In this document: positions 36,058 to 45,844 of the stretch, one piece after another
Layout: the number at the start of each line of letters is the position of its first letter
How positions within the stretch are numbered: position 1 is the stretch's first letter
Assembly: GCA_024402505.1 (NCBI GenBank)
Contig: JAKSTP010000005.1
Span: forward strand, 22,822 to 86,821
Reading direction: 5' to 3'
Length of the DNA: 64,000 nucleotides
From: Treponema sp.
Lineage (GTDB): Bacteria; Spirochaetota; Spirochaetia; Treponematales; Treponemataceae
Made by a program: the position numbers and the translations under genes
Notes under the pieces: generated by a model
What the model was told of the DNA's origin: nothing
The model's database searches: none
What the model saw: the letters and a program-made list of their open reading frames with translations, nothing else

Positions 36058-39000
36058 TGAAAGGCCGTATAATTGCAGTCATTATCTTTTTATTTCTCAC
36101 ACCTTTTGCTTTTGCCGATGAAGTGACTGTAATTACTATTCTTAACGCCAGAACTACTTCTTATGTAAAATCAGAAGATTCTAAAAATGAGACTATCCGC
36201 CTTGAAGGTGATGTAGAACTTTCTGTAGAAAAAGGAAAGACTAAGACAAATGTAAAAGCAGGTCTTATTTCCTACGACCGTGTTACAAAAATCCTTTATG
36301 CAGATGAAAATGTTGAACTTACAACGGAAAACGGTTCTTCAAAAGATCAGGTTTATGCAAAAAGCCTTATTTTGAATACATCTACACTGGAAGGAGTTTT
36401 TGACGACGGCAAGGTTGTTCAGACGGAAAGTGATGCCCTTAATCTTCCAAGCGGTTCAACACTGGTAGTATTTTCATCATTGTTTGGAAAAAGTGAAAAC
36501 AATACTTTTGCATTTAAGAATTCTCAGCTTACATTCTGTGATGACGAAGATCCGCACTGGCACATAGATTCTTCAAGACTTTGGCTTCTTCCAGGCGGTG
36601 AGTTTGCATTTTTGAATGCTCTTTTGTACGTTGGACCTGTTCCTGTAATGTATTTTCCGGCATTTTATTTACCAAAAGATGAGCTTGTCTTTAATCCGGT
36701 TCTTGGTTACCGTACAAAACAGGGATTCTTTATTCAGACTACAACTTATCTTGTTGGTCGAAAAACACCTGCCAAAACCAATGCTACATCTGGTGAAACA
36801 GATTCCGACAAAGCCATAGATTCTCTTTATAATTTTATGAAACCTACTGCCATGAAAGAGCAGGTTCTTGAAGGTCTTGTTCTTCATAATACAGATGAGG
36901 ATTACAAAGGTACTTCTTCTGATTATCTAAAAGTCCTGGGTGACTGGTACTCAAATACTGGTGGACTTGCTGGTGTTGAAGGAAGTTTTTCTCCTAAAAA
37001 TACTATCCTTTCTAAAATCACCTTTGGTCTTGATCTTGGTTTTTCAAACACCATTTTTCCTAAAGGCCAGTATTATTCAAATATTTCTGATACAGGTCAT
37101 ACTTATTATCAGACATCTAATTTCTTAGGCGTTGAACTTCCTTTCCGTTTTAAGGGAAATCTTGAGATGGGCATTACAAAGCCTTTTTCAGTAAATCTTA
37201 AATTGCCTTTTTATTCTGATCCTTATTTTACAAAAGATTTCAATAATCGAAGTGAAGATTTGAACTGGATTACCACAATCCGTGAACTTACAAACATGAA
37301 GGAAGAAAACGAAGGAAAAGATGGAGCTGAAGTTTCTTCATTTGCATGGTCTCTTTCTACCAGTTATTCAGTGCCTGTTCCAAAATTTGTAAAACCTTAT
37401 ATCAACACACTTTCATTTACATCTTCTTCAAATGTAAGTATTTCTGCAAAAAGAACAAGTGATCAGTGGATGAAAGATTTTGACCAGTTCAACGATAATC
37501 TTAAAGAATATTCAAGCAGAAGAAGTTTTTATTATCCTTCTCATGTGAATCCATTTAATTTTACATTCTCAACAGGTGGAACTTTATTTCAATATCCCTT
37601 TGCCGAAAAAACTGCTTCTACTTCAAAAGTTGAGTATCCTGTAGCAATTTCTTTTACTGAAGAAAAGCCTGAAACTAATAATGAAGTTCTGAATAATGAA
37701 TCAATAACAGATCTGGATGTCGCAAAAGACAGTGAACTTCCAGAAACAACGGATGAAGTCCTGCCAGAGTTTCAGATTCCTTTAAGTGTTCCCGAACTTA
37801 CCTATAAAATGCAGACAGAAACTAAAAAAGCTGCATCTGTTCCTTTTAAATACAGTCTTGGATATTCTTTAAGCGGTGATTCTGTTACTCAGCTTACTTA
37901 TGATGGAAATGTTATACTTATTCCTGAAGATTTTCAGTGGGGAAATTATAAATCGGTTTTGCAGACTTACCGTATGCCAGCTTCTGTAACTTCAAGTGCC
38001 AGCATTTTCCAGAACTTCCTTACAGTTTCAAGCAGGTTCAATTATGATTCTTTGTGGCAGAAGCATCCTTTTGTAGCTGTTGATGAAACAAAGGCGGGCT
38101 ATACTCTTCAGGATAAAAATAAACTTATTAAAGCCGACTATCTTTCTGAAAAGCAGAAGATTACAAATACAAACAGTGTTTCATTAAAGCCCCTTACCAG
38201 TTTTGAAATGTTTGAAGAAACTGCAATTGTCTGGGACACAAGTATTAAAATTCTTGACCGAAAAATCCAGGATGAAAAAAACTGGGACGGAATTAGTGAG
38301 CCTGAATACGAATATAATAAACCCGATTTAACAGATCCAGAATCCCTTACATCCCATAAACTTTCTCTTGTGTTTGCCACTTCAGAAATGCAGAAAAAAT
38401 TTAAGCAGACCCTTACACTTTCTGCAAATCTTCCGCCTCAGCTTGATAATTACACGGGTACATTAAATCTTATTTTTCCTTATGTAACCGCTTCATTTTC
38501 AACGGGAATCAGACAGAAAAGTAAAGATGAGGAAGTTTTCGAAAAAGATCCATTCAATGAAAATCTTTCCGTTTCTGTTCCCTTATTTTCTAATACTTTA
38601 AAACTTACACAAAGTTATTCCTATGACCTTGAAAACGATAATGCACAGAACTTAAAGCTTAATCTTTCTTATATGTCTTTTTCATTTGCTTATACTATGT
38701 CCTGGACAAAGGGCTATGATTTTGTTGAAGAAGGCAATTCCAGAAGATGGAAGATTCGGGAAGAAGAAGAATTCCTTCCAACATCTCTTTCGGCTTACTG
38801 GAGCCCGGAAAAAAAGACTTTCTATTCCTGGAAAAACAGGATTTCTGTAGCACCTTCAATGAATACAAGTCTTGTAGCAGATCTTTTACGGCCTACAAAC
38901 TCATATTTTACTTTTTCACCGTCCCTCACATTCCGTCTGAACGAACTTCTGGATGTCTCATTTGCAGCCACAAGCAGAAACTCGGTTATTTACCGTTATG

Positions 39001-39329
39001 TTCAGAGTGCTATGGGTACGCCAGGTCGTGTTCCAGGTGAGGAAAATATTTTCAAAGATCTTTTTAATTCCTTTGCCTTTGCTGATGAAGCTAAACGAAA
39101 GGCCTCAGGATTTAAAATCAAAAGTCTTGATGTAGATATAAATCATCATTTGCACGACTGGAAATTTCAGTATAAACTTAAAATGGAGCCACGTTTAATC
39201 ACTGATACTGTAACTGGCCGTAAACGATATGATTTTAATCCTTTGATCCAGCTGGCAATAGTCTGGAACCCAATGGACAACATTAAGGCCAATATTACAG
39301 ATAAATACGGCGAATGGAGTTTTAATTAA
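36057..39329 (+). CDS. lptD: LptD/OstA-like outer-membrane protein
   Basis: Outer-membrane protein of 1090 aa. A signal peptide ends at AFA near residue 21. An OstA/LptA-like beta-jellyroll follows (IRLEGDVELSVEKGK, LISYDRVTKILYADENVEL), then an LptD barrel (SSRLWLLPGGEFAFLNALLYVGPVPVMYFPAFYLPKDE is the conserved junction, given here in part as FLNALLYVGPVPVMYFP). Residues about 540-600 are a low-complexity acidic linker (EEKPETNNEVLNNES). In LPS-bearing bacteria LptD inserts LPS; treponemes are thought to lack classic LPS, so the cargo may be another lipid or glycolipid. Translationally coupled to both uvrA and phoH by one-base overlaps. Confidence 0.86.
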   Translation: MKGRIIAVIIFLFLTPFAFADEVTVITILNARTTSYVKSEDSKNETIRLEGDVELSVEKGKTKTNVKAGLISYDRVTKILYADENVELTTENGSSKDQVYAKSLILNTSTLEGVFDDGKVVQTESDALNLPSGSTLVVFSSLFGKSENNTFAFKNSQLTFCDDEDPHWHIDSSRLWLLPGGEFAFLNALLYVGPVPVMYFPAFYLPKDELVFNPVLGYRTKQGFFIQTTTYLVGRKTPAKTNATSGETDSDKAIDSLYNFMKPTAMKEQVLEGLVLHNTDEDYKGTSSDYLKVLGDWYSNTGGLAGVEGSFSPKNTILSKITFGLDLGFSNTIFPKGQYYSNISDTGHTYYQTSNFLGVELPFRFKGNLEMGITKPFSVNLKLPFYSDPYFTKDFNNRSEDLNWITTIRELTNMKEENEGKDGAEVSSFAWSLSTSYSVPVPKFVKPYINTLSFTSSSNVSISAKRTSDQWMKDFDQFNDNLKEYSSRRSFYYPSHVNPFNFTFSTGGTLFQYPFAEKTASTSKVEYPVAISFTEEKPETNNEVLNNESITDLDVAKDSELPETTDEVLPEFQIPLSVPELTYKMQTETKKAASVPFKYSLGYSLSGDSVTQLTYDGNVILIPEDFQWGNYKSVLQTYRMPASVTSSASIFQNFLTVSSRFNYDSLWQKHPFVAVDETKAGYTLQDKNKLIKADYLSEKQKITNTNSVSLKPLTSFEMFEETAIVWDTSIKILDRKIQDEKNWDGISEPEYEYNKPDLTDPESLTSHKLSLVFATSEMQKKFKQTLTLSANLPPQLDNYTGTLNLIFPYVTASFSTGIRQKSKDEEVFEKDPFNENLSVSVPLFSNTLKLTQSYSYDLENDNAQNLKLNLSYMSFSFAYTMSWTKGYDFVEEGNSRRWKIREEEEFLPTSLSAYWSPEKKTFYSWKNRISVAPSMNTSLVADLLRPTNSYFTFSPSLTFRLNELLDVSFAATSRNSVIYRYVQSAMGTPGRVPGEENIFKDLFNSFAFADEAKRKASGFKIKSLDVDINHHLHDWKFQYKLKMEPRLITDTVTGRKRYDFNPLIQLAIVWNPMDNIKANITDKYGEWSFN

Positions 39330-40264
39330 TGGAAGATTACACAATTGTTGTACCTGATAACGATATACTTTCTTTGGTCTGCGGCCAGAATGACTCAAAC
39401 CTTAAGCTCATTGAAGATACTTTGGGGGTAAGCGTTTATACAAAGGGTAACGAAATCTCCATTGAAACAGAAGATTATGCAATCAGGCAGAAATTTCAGT
39501 TTATTATTGAAAGAATTATTGATGAAATTACTGCAGGCGAAAAAAATTCTGATGATATTGTAGTTTCTGTTCTTAATACTCAGAAGTCTACAGGCAGATC
39601 TTCTTCAGTAATGGTTCCAGGGGCTTTTAGAAAAGTCTATCCTAGAACCGATAATCAGGCTGAATATATATGGCTGCTTCAGAATAAAGATATGGTTTTC
39701 TGTTCCGGTGCAGCTGGTAGTGGAAAAACTTTTCTGGCAGTAGCTGAAGCACTTCGCCTTATTCTTACACACAATAAATCAAAATTGATTATTACACGTC
39801 CCGTTGTTGAAGCAGGGGAGAACCTGGGATTTTTACCGGGAGATCTTGAACAGAAGATTAATCCTTATTTGAAACCATTAAAAGATGCCATGGAGATGAT
39901 TATTCCTGGTGAAACTGTTCGTCGTCTTACGGAAGCCGGCATTATTGAAACTGCTCCTCTTGCTTATATGCGCGGACGTACCTTGAATAATGCTGTAATC
40001 ATTCTTGATGAAGCTCAGAACACCACTCCAAGCCAGATGAAAATGTTTCTTACACGAATGGGTGAAAACTCTAAAGTGTTCATTACTGGTGATACAACAC
40101 AGATTGATCTTCCTAAAAAAATACCATCTGGACTTATTGACGCAATTCATTTATTGCATACAATAGAAGATATTGGATTTATGGAACTTACTGCAGATGA
40201 TGTAGTAAGAAATCCTCTTGTTAAAAAAATTGTAAGGGCCTACGAAAATGAAAAAGAAGAGTAA
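39329..40264 (+). CDS. phoH: PhoH-family ATPase
   Basis: Cytoplasmic P-loop ATPase (311 aa) of the PhoH/YbeZ type, associated with RNA metabolism and ribosome maturation. An N-terminal KH-like segment precedes the ATPase. Walker A is FCSGAAGSGKTFLAVAEAL near residues 127-145 and Walker B is VIILDEAQNTTPSQMKMFL; ITGDTTQIDLP is the sensor block. The family usually sits in an operon with ybeY and the 7TM-HD gene. Here the 7TM-HD gene overlaps by 17 bases, but ybeY is not present. Confidence 0.93.
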   Translation: MEDYTIVVPDNDILSLVCGQNDSNLKLIEDTLGVSVYTKGNEISIETEDYAIRQKFQFIIERIIDEITAGEKNSDDIVVSVLNTQKSTGRSSSVMVPGAFRKVYPRTDNQAEYIWLLQNKDMVFCSGAAGSGKTFLAVAEALRLILTHNKSKLIITRPVVEAGENLGFLPGDLEQKINPYLKPLKDAMEMIIPGETVRRLTEAGIIETAPLAYMRGRTLNNAVIILDEAQNTTPSQMKMFLTRMGENSKVFITGDTTQIDLPKKIPSGLIDAIHLLHTIEDIGFMELTADDVVRNPLVKKIVRAYENEKEE

Positions 40265-41909
40265 TGATAAAAGTTCTTCAATTCTCTCAGAAACATTCTC
40301 GAGTCTTGGAAATTATCTGAGACGAAAATATGGTTATATTCTGATTGCTTTCTTTACGCTGCTTCTTGCATCTGCCATCAGCTTTTTTAAGATTTCAACT
40401 GCTCAGACTGTTGCCGCATTTACCGTAAGTGATTTTGAACTTGGCATGATTTCCGACAAAACTATTATTGCCGACCGGTCACTTCCAGGCGATGAAATTA
40501 ATCCTGTTTCTGTAATTGAAGGTGAAAAGATTGTAAAAAAAGGATTCCCTGTAACTGAAGAATCTATCGAAAAATTAAACAAACTTGCTGATTCTCCTGT
40601 TTACATGGATTACAGGGCTTTTGCAAATAACGAAATCTTTCTGCTTATCCTTACCATTATGTGGTACCTTTTATTTTCTCTTATTCCAATGGGTAGAAAA
40701 GTTAAGATTTCGGAAGTTCTTTTCCAGGTAATTTTCTTCCTTTTGATTTATTTTGTTGCTGCGTTTGCAGGTAAACTTCCATTCTTTTCAACTCCTTATT
40801 CACTTTGTATTGCAATCCCAAGTACACTTTTTGTTGTGCTTTATTCAATTCTTTATGGTAACCTTCCTGCCATCTTGTATTCTTTCCTTCTGTCCTTTGG
40901 TGTATTGAATGCTTCTTCCTGGCAGCTGGTTCCTTTCTTCTACACAATGTTCACTTGTCTTGTTTCCTGTGTTCTTGTTAGAAGTATTCAGCGTCGAATT
41001 GATATGGTTATTGCAGCTGTTGTAATGGCCGTGCTGAACGTTCTTTTCCTTGCCATTATTGCTACAATCTTTAATACAGAACTTCTTGAATTGGGACGGG
41101 ATTTTGCTTTTGTTGCAGGTACAGGTTTCCTTTCTGGTATTCTTGCTCTTGGACTTCTAACTCCTTTTGAACTTCTTTTGAATACTTCATCTGTTTTCCG
41201 TCTTATGGAACTCAGTGACTTGAACAATCCTTTTATGCAGAACATGCTTGTTCAGGCAAGTGGTACTTATCAGCATTCCATGATGGTAGCCCAGCTTGCA
41301 GAAAACGCCTGCCGTGAAATTGGAGCAAATGCTCTTGTTGCCCGTGTTGGTGCTTATTATCACGATATCGGTAAAATTGATCAAAGTGAATATTTTGTTG
41401 AAAACCAGAAAGGTGAAAACAGTCACGATAAAATCAATCCTAGTCTTTCTGTTTCAATTATCCGAAGTCATGTTAAAAAAGGTGTAGAAAAAGCACATCA
41501 GCTTCATCTTCCACCTAATATTATTGACATTATTGCAGAACATCATGGAAACAGCGTAATAGCCTATTTCTATAATGAGGCAAAGGAAAAAGATCCAACT
41601 CTTGAACCTGCAGATTTTTCTTATATGGGAAATCCACCTACAACAAGAGAAAGCGCAGTTGTTATGCTTGCGGATACTGTAGAAGCAGCCTGCCGTACTT
41701 TGGAAAATCCTTCTGTTCCTCGACTTGAAAAATTCATCACGACTTTGGTTAATGCCAAGGTTGATCATAAACAGCTTGATAACTGTGATCTTACATTCCG
41801 TGATATTACAAAAATCAAGGAATCCTTTGTGCAGCTTCTGGCAGGTTACTATCACAGCCGCATTGAATATCCTGATCAGGAAAAAGATAAGGAAAAGGAA
41901 AAAGAGTAA
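40248..41909 (+). CDS. 7TM-HD (PgpH-type) membrane phosphodiesterase
   Basis: Membrane HD-domain protein (553 aa). One helix near residues 28-50 is followed by a short extracellular segment (about 50-120), then about six to seven helices. The cytosolic HD domain has H-S-M-M-V-A in YQHSMMVAQL, YYHDIGKID, the second HD-type histidines in IIAEHHGNS and a late aspartate in MLADTVEAA. In Firmicutes PgpH hydrolyses c-di-AMP. Only the last part of the usual large extracellular 7TMR-HDED domain is kept (VIEGEKIVKKGFPVTEESI), so ligand sensing may be reduced. The 17-base overlap with phoH implies coupled expression. Activity on c-di-AMP is inferred. Confidence 0.87.
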   Translation: MKKKSNDKSSSILSETFSSLGNYLRRKYGYILIAFFTLLLASAISFFKISTAQTVAAFTVSDFELGMISDKTIIADRSLPGDEINPVSVIEGEKIVKKGFPVTEESIEKLNKLADSPVYMDYRAFANNEIFLLILTIMWYLLFSLIPMGRKVKISEVLFQVIFFLLIYFVAAFAGKLPFFSTPYSLCIAIPSTLFVVLYSILYGNLPAILYSFLLSFGVLNASSWQLVPFFYTMFTCLVSCVLVRSIQRRIDMVIAAVVMAVLNVLFLAIIATIFNTELLELGRDFAFVAGTGFLSGILALGLLTPFELLLNTSSVFRLMELSDLNNPFMQNMLVQASGTYQHSMMVAQLAENACREIGANALVARVGAYYHDIGKIDQSEYFVENQKGENSHDKINPSLSVSIIRSHVKKGVEKAHQLHLPPNIIDIIAEHHGNSVIAYFYNEAKEKDPTLEPADFSYMGNPPTTRESAVVMLADTVEAACRTLENPSVPRLEKFITTLVNAKVDHKQLDNCDLTFRDITKIKESFVQLLAGYYHSRIEYPDQEKDKEKEKE

Positions 41910-41910
41910 T

Positions 41911-42627
41911 ATGAAAAAAGTTCTTGCTGCCTTTATTTTAGTTTCTCTTCTTTTTGTTTCTTGTGGTGTTTCAAATAAAACCGTTATTCGTCATCAGAAA
42001 ATGGAAGAAGGGGTAGGTAATCCTACTACCATTGATGAATTAAAAGAAGCCATTGGAAAATATCAGGAAAGGGTTGCCGATACTCAGCTTGCCATGAGTC
42101 AGATTGGCATCTGGTATAAAATCCTTGGAACCCGCTATTTAGACAACAAAATGTATGGTCCAGCCCTTGATGCATTCCAGCAGGCTCTTTTTTATTATCC
42201 GGACAATCAGAATCTTTATTATTATGTTGGTGTTTGTGCAGGCTATCTTAGTCATGCTTCCCTTGATTTTGGTGCAACTGGATCTCAGAAAAAAAAATAT
42301 AATTATCTTAAACTGGCAGAAGAATCTTATCTTCGGGCTGTAAATATTGATGACAGATACACCCGTGCTCTTTATGCTCTTGGTGTACTTTATGTATTTG
42401 AACTTGATGAAAGCGAAAAGGCCATTCCTTATCTAGAAAAACTACTTTCCGTTGACACTCGTCATCTGGATGCTATGTTTGTTCTGGCCCGAGCTTATTA
42501 CATGAATTTTGAGTTTGACAAGGCCATTGAAATGTACGACAAAGTTCTTGCAAATACAAAGTCTGATGAACGTAGAATTGAAGCTGAAAATAATAAAAAA
42601 ATTGTATTGGAGGCTTCTTTTAATTAA
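41911..42627 (+). CDS. TPR-containing lipoprotein
   Basis: Lipoprotein of 238 aa. The signal sequence ends in a lipobox LFVSC with C18 as the lipidated residue. Four to five TPR-like helix pairs follow (YGPALDAFQQALFYYPDNQNL, EESYLRAVNIDDRYTRALYAL, KAIEMYDKVLANTKSDERR). The ATG at 41911 is chosen because it begins the signal peptide; in-frame codons further upstream lie inside the HD gene. The gene follows that stop by one base. Probably periplasm-facing; TPR lipoproteins of this kind can act like BamD or as scaffold proteins. Exact role unknown. Confidence 0.83.
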   Translation: MKKVLAAFILVSLLFVSCGVSNKTVIRHQKMEEGVGNPTTIDELKEAIGKYQERVADTQLAMSQIGIWYKILGTRYLDNKMYGPALDAFQQALFYYPDNQNLYYYVGVCAGYLSHASLDFGATGSQKKKYNYLKLAEESYLRAVNIDDRYTRALYALGVLYVFELDESEKAIPYLEKLLSVDTRHLDAMFVLARAYYMNFEFDKAIEMYDKVLANTKSDERRIEAENNKKIVLEASFN

Positions 42628-42646
42628 ATAACATTTCGGAGAGGAA

Positions 42647-43693
42647 ATGAGAGAGAGTTTATTGGTTTTTTCGCTGGCAAGGCTCACGTTTTTAACGTGT
42701 GCTGAGAAGTTGTGTCTTGAAAAGCAGTTTTCCACTGCAGAAGAATTTTCAAGATTGTCACTTGCAGACATTTCTTTACAGGTTGGAAGAGATTTTTCTA
42801 TAAGGACGGATTATGATCCTCAAAAAAATCTTTCAGAAGCCCAGAAAGAATTAATGCTTTGCAACCGGTTAAAGATTAGTTTTGTTCATGTTAATGACAA
42901 TGCTTATCCTTCTTTACTGAGGGAACTTACTAATCCACCTTATCTGTTGTATTACAGAGGGCGAATTGAAAATCTTCAGTGCCCCGGTATTTCCGTTGTT
43001 GGTACTCGAAAACTTACACCTTACGGAAGAATTGCTACAACGGAGTTTTCAAAGTCTGCTGCTCTTGATGGAAATGTAATTGTTTCTGGATTTGCAGCCG
43101 GTGCTGATGCTGCTGCTCATAAAGGAGCACTTGATGCATGGATTCAAAATCCGGAATTGGGTTTTGTTCCTACAGTATGTGTTTTACCATGCAGCATAGA
43201 TGAGATTACACCAAGATCAAATCTAAAGCTTGCAGAAAGGCTTTTAGAAAACGGCGGACTGTTTATAAGTGAATATGCTCCTATGGTACCTCTTGCCAAC
43301 TGGCATTTTGTCCACAGGAACAGGATTATTGCAGGTCTTACACCTGTTACGGTGGTTACTCAGGCACCTCCAGGAAGTGGTGCTCTTATAACTGCTGATT
43401 ATGCGCTTCAGATGGGACGGGATCTTGTATTTCACAAGGCCTGTTTTGGTGAACAGGCAGAAAGTGTAAGTAGAATTGTAAAACATGAACTTGATATACG
43501 GTTTGCTAAAAATCAGGTATCAAGAAGCAAAATAGAACATACGGTGGAAACCTTCGTTGACGACGGTGCTCCTGTAATTGAAGACTACAAAGATTTTTGC
43601 AGATTCATGAAGGAAAGACCTGGTGAACGTAGTTTTTCAAGTGAAAAAGGAATAATACAGCTTTCGCTTTTTGAAGACTTTATCGAGGTATAG
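42647..43693 (+). CDS. dprA: DNA processing protein DprA (Smf)
   Basis: DprA (348 aa) protects incoming single-stranded DNA and loads RecA during natural transformation; it is widespread also in bacteria not known to be competent. The Rossmann-like core has PPYLLYYRG, SVVGTRKLTPYGR, VSGFAAGADAAAHKGAL, FISEYAP and HFVHRNRIIAGL. A variable N-terminal domain and a short C-terminal part flank it. GGAGAGG precedes the start. It lies three bases upstream of topA, a frequent dprA-topA arrangement. Confidence 0.94.
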   Translation: MRESLLVFSLARLTFLTCAEKLCLEKQFSTAEEFSRLSLADISLQVGRDFSIRTDYDPQKNLSEAQKELMLCNRLKISFVHVNDNAYPSLLRELTNPPYLLYYRGRIENLQCPGISVVGTRKLTPYGRIATTEFSKSAALDGNVIVSGFAAGADAAAHKGALDAWIQNPELGFVPTVCVLPCSIDEITPRSNLKLAERLLENGGLFISEYAPMVPLANWHFVHRNRIIAGLTPVTVVTQAPPGSGALITADYALQMGRDLVFHKACFGEQAESVSRIVKHELDIRFAKNQVSRSKIEHTVETFVDDGAPVIEDYKDFCRFMKERPGERSFSSEKGIIQLSLFEDFIEV

Positions 43694-43696
43694 AAT

Positions 43697-45844
43697 ATGG
43701 CAGAAAACGCAGCAAAAAAAACAAAGAAAACTAAATCGGGCCAGACTCTTGTAATTGTAGAATCTCCAACAAAACAGAAGACTATTGAAAAATATCTTGG
43801 ACCAGGTTTTGTTGTTCTTTCATCAATGGGACACTTGATTGATCTTCCAAAATCCAGAATGGCTGTTGATGTTGAAAATAATTTTCAGCCTGAATACATC
43901 ACTGTTCGTGGAAGAGCAAAAATCTTAAAAGATCTTCAGAAAGAAGCAAAAAAAGCTGACCGCATCTTCCTGGCATCGGATCCGGACCGTGAAGGAGAAG
44001 CTATTGCCTGGCATTTAAGAAATGCTTTTCAGGATAAAACCAAGGCCGAAATCAAGCGAATCGTTTTCCCTGAAATTACTCCAAATGTAGTTCAGGAAGC
44101 TGTAAAAAATCCTGGGGAAATCAATGAATATATGGTAAATGCTCAGAAGGCCCGTCGTGTTCTTGATCGTCTTGTAGGTTATAATCTTTCACCAATTCTG
44201 TGGAAAAAAATTAAAAACGGACTTTCTGCAGGTCGAGTTCAGTCAGTTGCTCTTCGTATGATCTGTGAACGTGAAGATGAAGTAGAAAATTTTATTCCTG
44301 AAGAATACTGGACTTTGGAAGCAGATTTCCAGAAAGGAAAACAGTCTTTTACAGCACAGCTTGTTTCATATAAAGGTGATAAACCTGAACTTAAAAATGA
44401 AGCTACAGTAAAAGAAATTATTGAAGCAATTAAAAATAATCCTTGTACAGTTTCTTCAATCAAAAAGACAGAAAAAACTGTTAGACCAAAACCACCTTTT
44501 ACAACTTCTAAAATGCAGCAGGCAGCCGCAAACCGTCTTGGCTTTACTTCTAGAAAAACTATGCAGATTGCACAGCAGCTTTATGAAGGTATTGCCATTG
44601 GTTCAAATCGTGTTGGTCTTATTACTTACATGCGTACAGACTCAGTTCGTATTTCTCAGACAGCCCTTGACGATGTAAGAAAATGGATCGGAGAAAACTA
44701 TCCTCAGGATCTTCCTTCTGAAGCCATTTCTTATGAGGTTGGAAAAAAGGCTCAGGACGCTCATGAAGGTATTCGTCCAACATACACAAGTTATTCACCT
44801 GAAAGCATTAAAGAGTATCTTACCCACGACCAGTACCGTCTTTACTCAATTATCTGGGAACGTTTTGTTTCAAGTCAGATGAACAACGCAAAGACAACTA
44901 CAACAAGTGTTGAAATTACTAGTGGAGATGCAATTTTCCGAGTAGCATCAAGTAAGGTTACAGAAAAAGGTTTCTACCATGTAATAAAACTTCTTTCTTC
45001 AAAAGAAGATAAAACACCAGCACTTCCTTCAATGAAAGAGGGCGACAATATTGATCCAAAAGACTTCCGACCTGAACAGCATTTTACTCAGGGACCTGCC
45101 CGTTATACTGATGCTTCAATTGTTAAACTTCTTGAAGAAAAGGGAATCGGTCGTCCTTCAACCTTCGCTTCTATTATTTCTGTTCTTCTCGACCGTTACT
45201 ATGTTACAAGATCAAATAAACAGCTTGTTCCAACTCAGCTTGGCCGCATGATCAATAAAATCCTTGTTGAATCTTTCCCGGAAGTTATCAACGAAAGCTT
45301 TACTGCAGAAATTGAAAATAAACTTGATGATGTTGCTCAGAATGATCTTGTTTGGACCGAAATGATTGGAGATTTTTACGATCCATTTATTAAGCGGGTA
45401 GGTGAAGTTGAAGAAAATCAGGAAAGTATTAAAGGTTTCCTTGATGAACAGACTGACAAAATCTGTGAAGAATGTGGAAAACCAATGATCAAAAAGCTTG
45501 GTCGTTTCGGTTTCTTCCTGGCCTGTTCTGGTTTCCCAGAGTGTCATAACACAAAATCTGTGCCACTTGCAAAATGTCCTGTTGATGGCTGTAACGGTGA
45601 AATTGTTGCAAGAAAAACAAAGGGCCGTGGAAAAGAATTCTATGGTTGTACAAATTATCCTGAGTGTAATTTTATTTCTCACTTTAAGCCAATTGATTCT
45701 TATTGTCCAAAATGTGGATGGTTCCTTGTTGAAAAATATGACAAAAAGAATGGATCTTATAAGTCATGTATCAATCCAAACTGTGATTATCTGCACTCAG
45801 CTGATGATAGTGAAGAAATGCCTGTAACAGGAGATGAAGACTAA
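43697..45844 (+). CDS. topA: DNA topoisomerase I
   Basis: Type IA topoisomerase (715 aa) that relaxes negative supercoils. The Toprim domain has IVESPTKQKTIEKYLG and ASDPDREGEAIAWHL. The active tyrosine is in GLITYMRTDSVRIS. Three C-terminal zinc ribbons have cysteine pairs (CEECGK...CSGFPEC, CPVDGC...CTNYPEC, CPKCG...CINPNC). A lysine-rich N-terminal tail precedes the core. Last gene of the plus-strand run; its stop overlaps the stop of the convergent small gene by four bases. Confidence 0.97.
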   Translation: MAENAAKKTKKTKSGQTLVIVESPTKQKTIEKYLGPGFVVLSSMGHLIDLPKSRMAVDVENNFQPEYITVRGRAKILKDLQKEAKKADRIFLASDPDREGEAIAWHLRNAFQDKTKAEIKRIVFPEITPNVVQEAVKNPGEINEYMVNAQKARRVLDRLVGYNLSPILWKKIKNGLSAGRVQSVALRMICEREDEVENFIPEEYWTLEADFQKGKQSFTAQLVSYKGDKPELKNEATVKEIIEAIKNNPCTVSSIKKTEKTVRPKPPFTTSKMQQAAANRLGFTSRKTMQIAQQLYEGIAIGSNRVGLITYMRTDSVRISQTALDDVRKWIGENYPQDLPSEAISYEVGKKAQDAHEGIRPTYTSYSPESIKEYLTHDQYRLYSIIWERFVSSQMNNAKTTTTSVEITSGDAIFRVASSKVTEKGFYHVIKLLSSKEDKTPALPSMKEGDNIDPKDFRPEQHFTQGPARYTDASIVKLLEEKGIGRPSTFASIISVLLDRYYVTRSNKQLVPTQLGRMINKILVESFPEVINESFTAEIENKLDDVAQNDLVWTEMIGDFYDPFIKRVGEVEENQESIKGFLDEQTDKICEECGKPMIKKLGRFGFFLACSGFPECHNTKSVPLAKCPVDGCNGEIVARKTKGRGKEFYGCTNYPECNFISHFKPIDSYCPKCGWFLVEKYDKKNGSYKSCINPNCDYLHSADDSEEMPVTGDED

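Noticed and set aside
41454..41855. Antisense frame of 133 codons inside the HD-domain gene
   Set aside because: It is a shadow of a strongly conserved coding strand, with no ribosome-binding site and Cys/Phe/Ile-rich low-quality translation.
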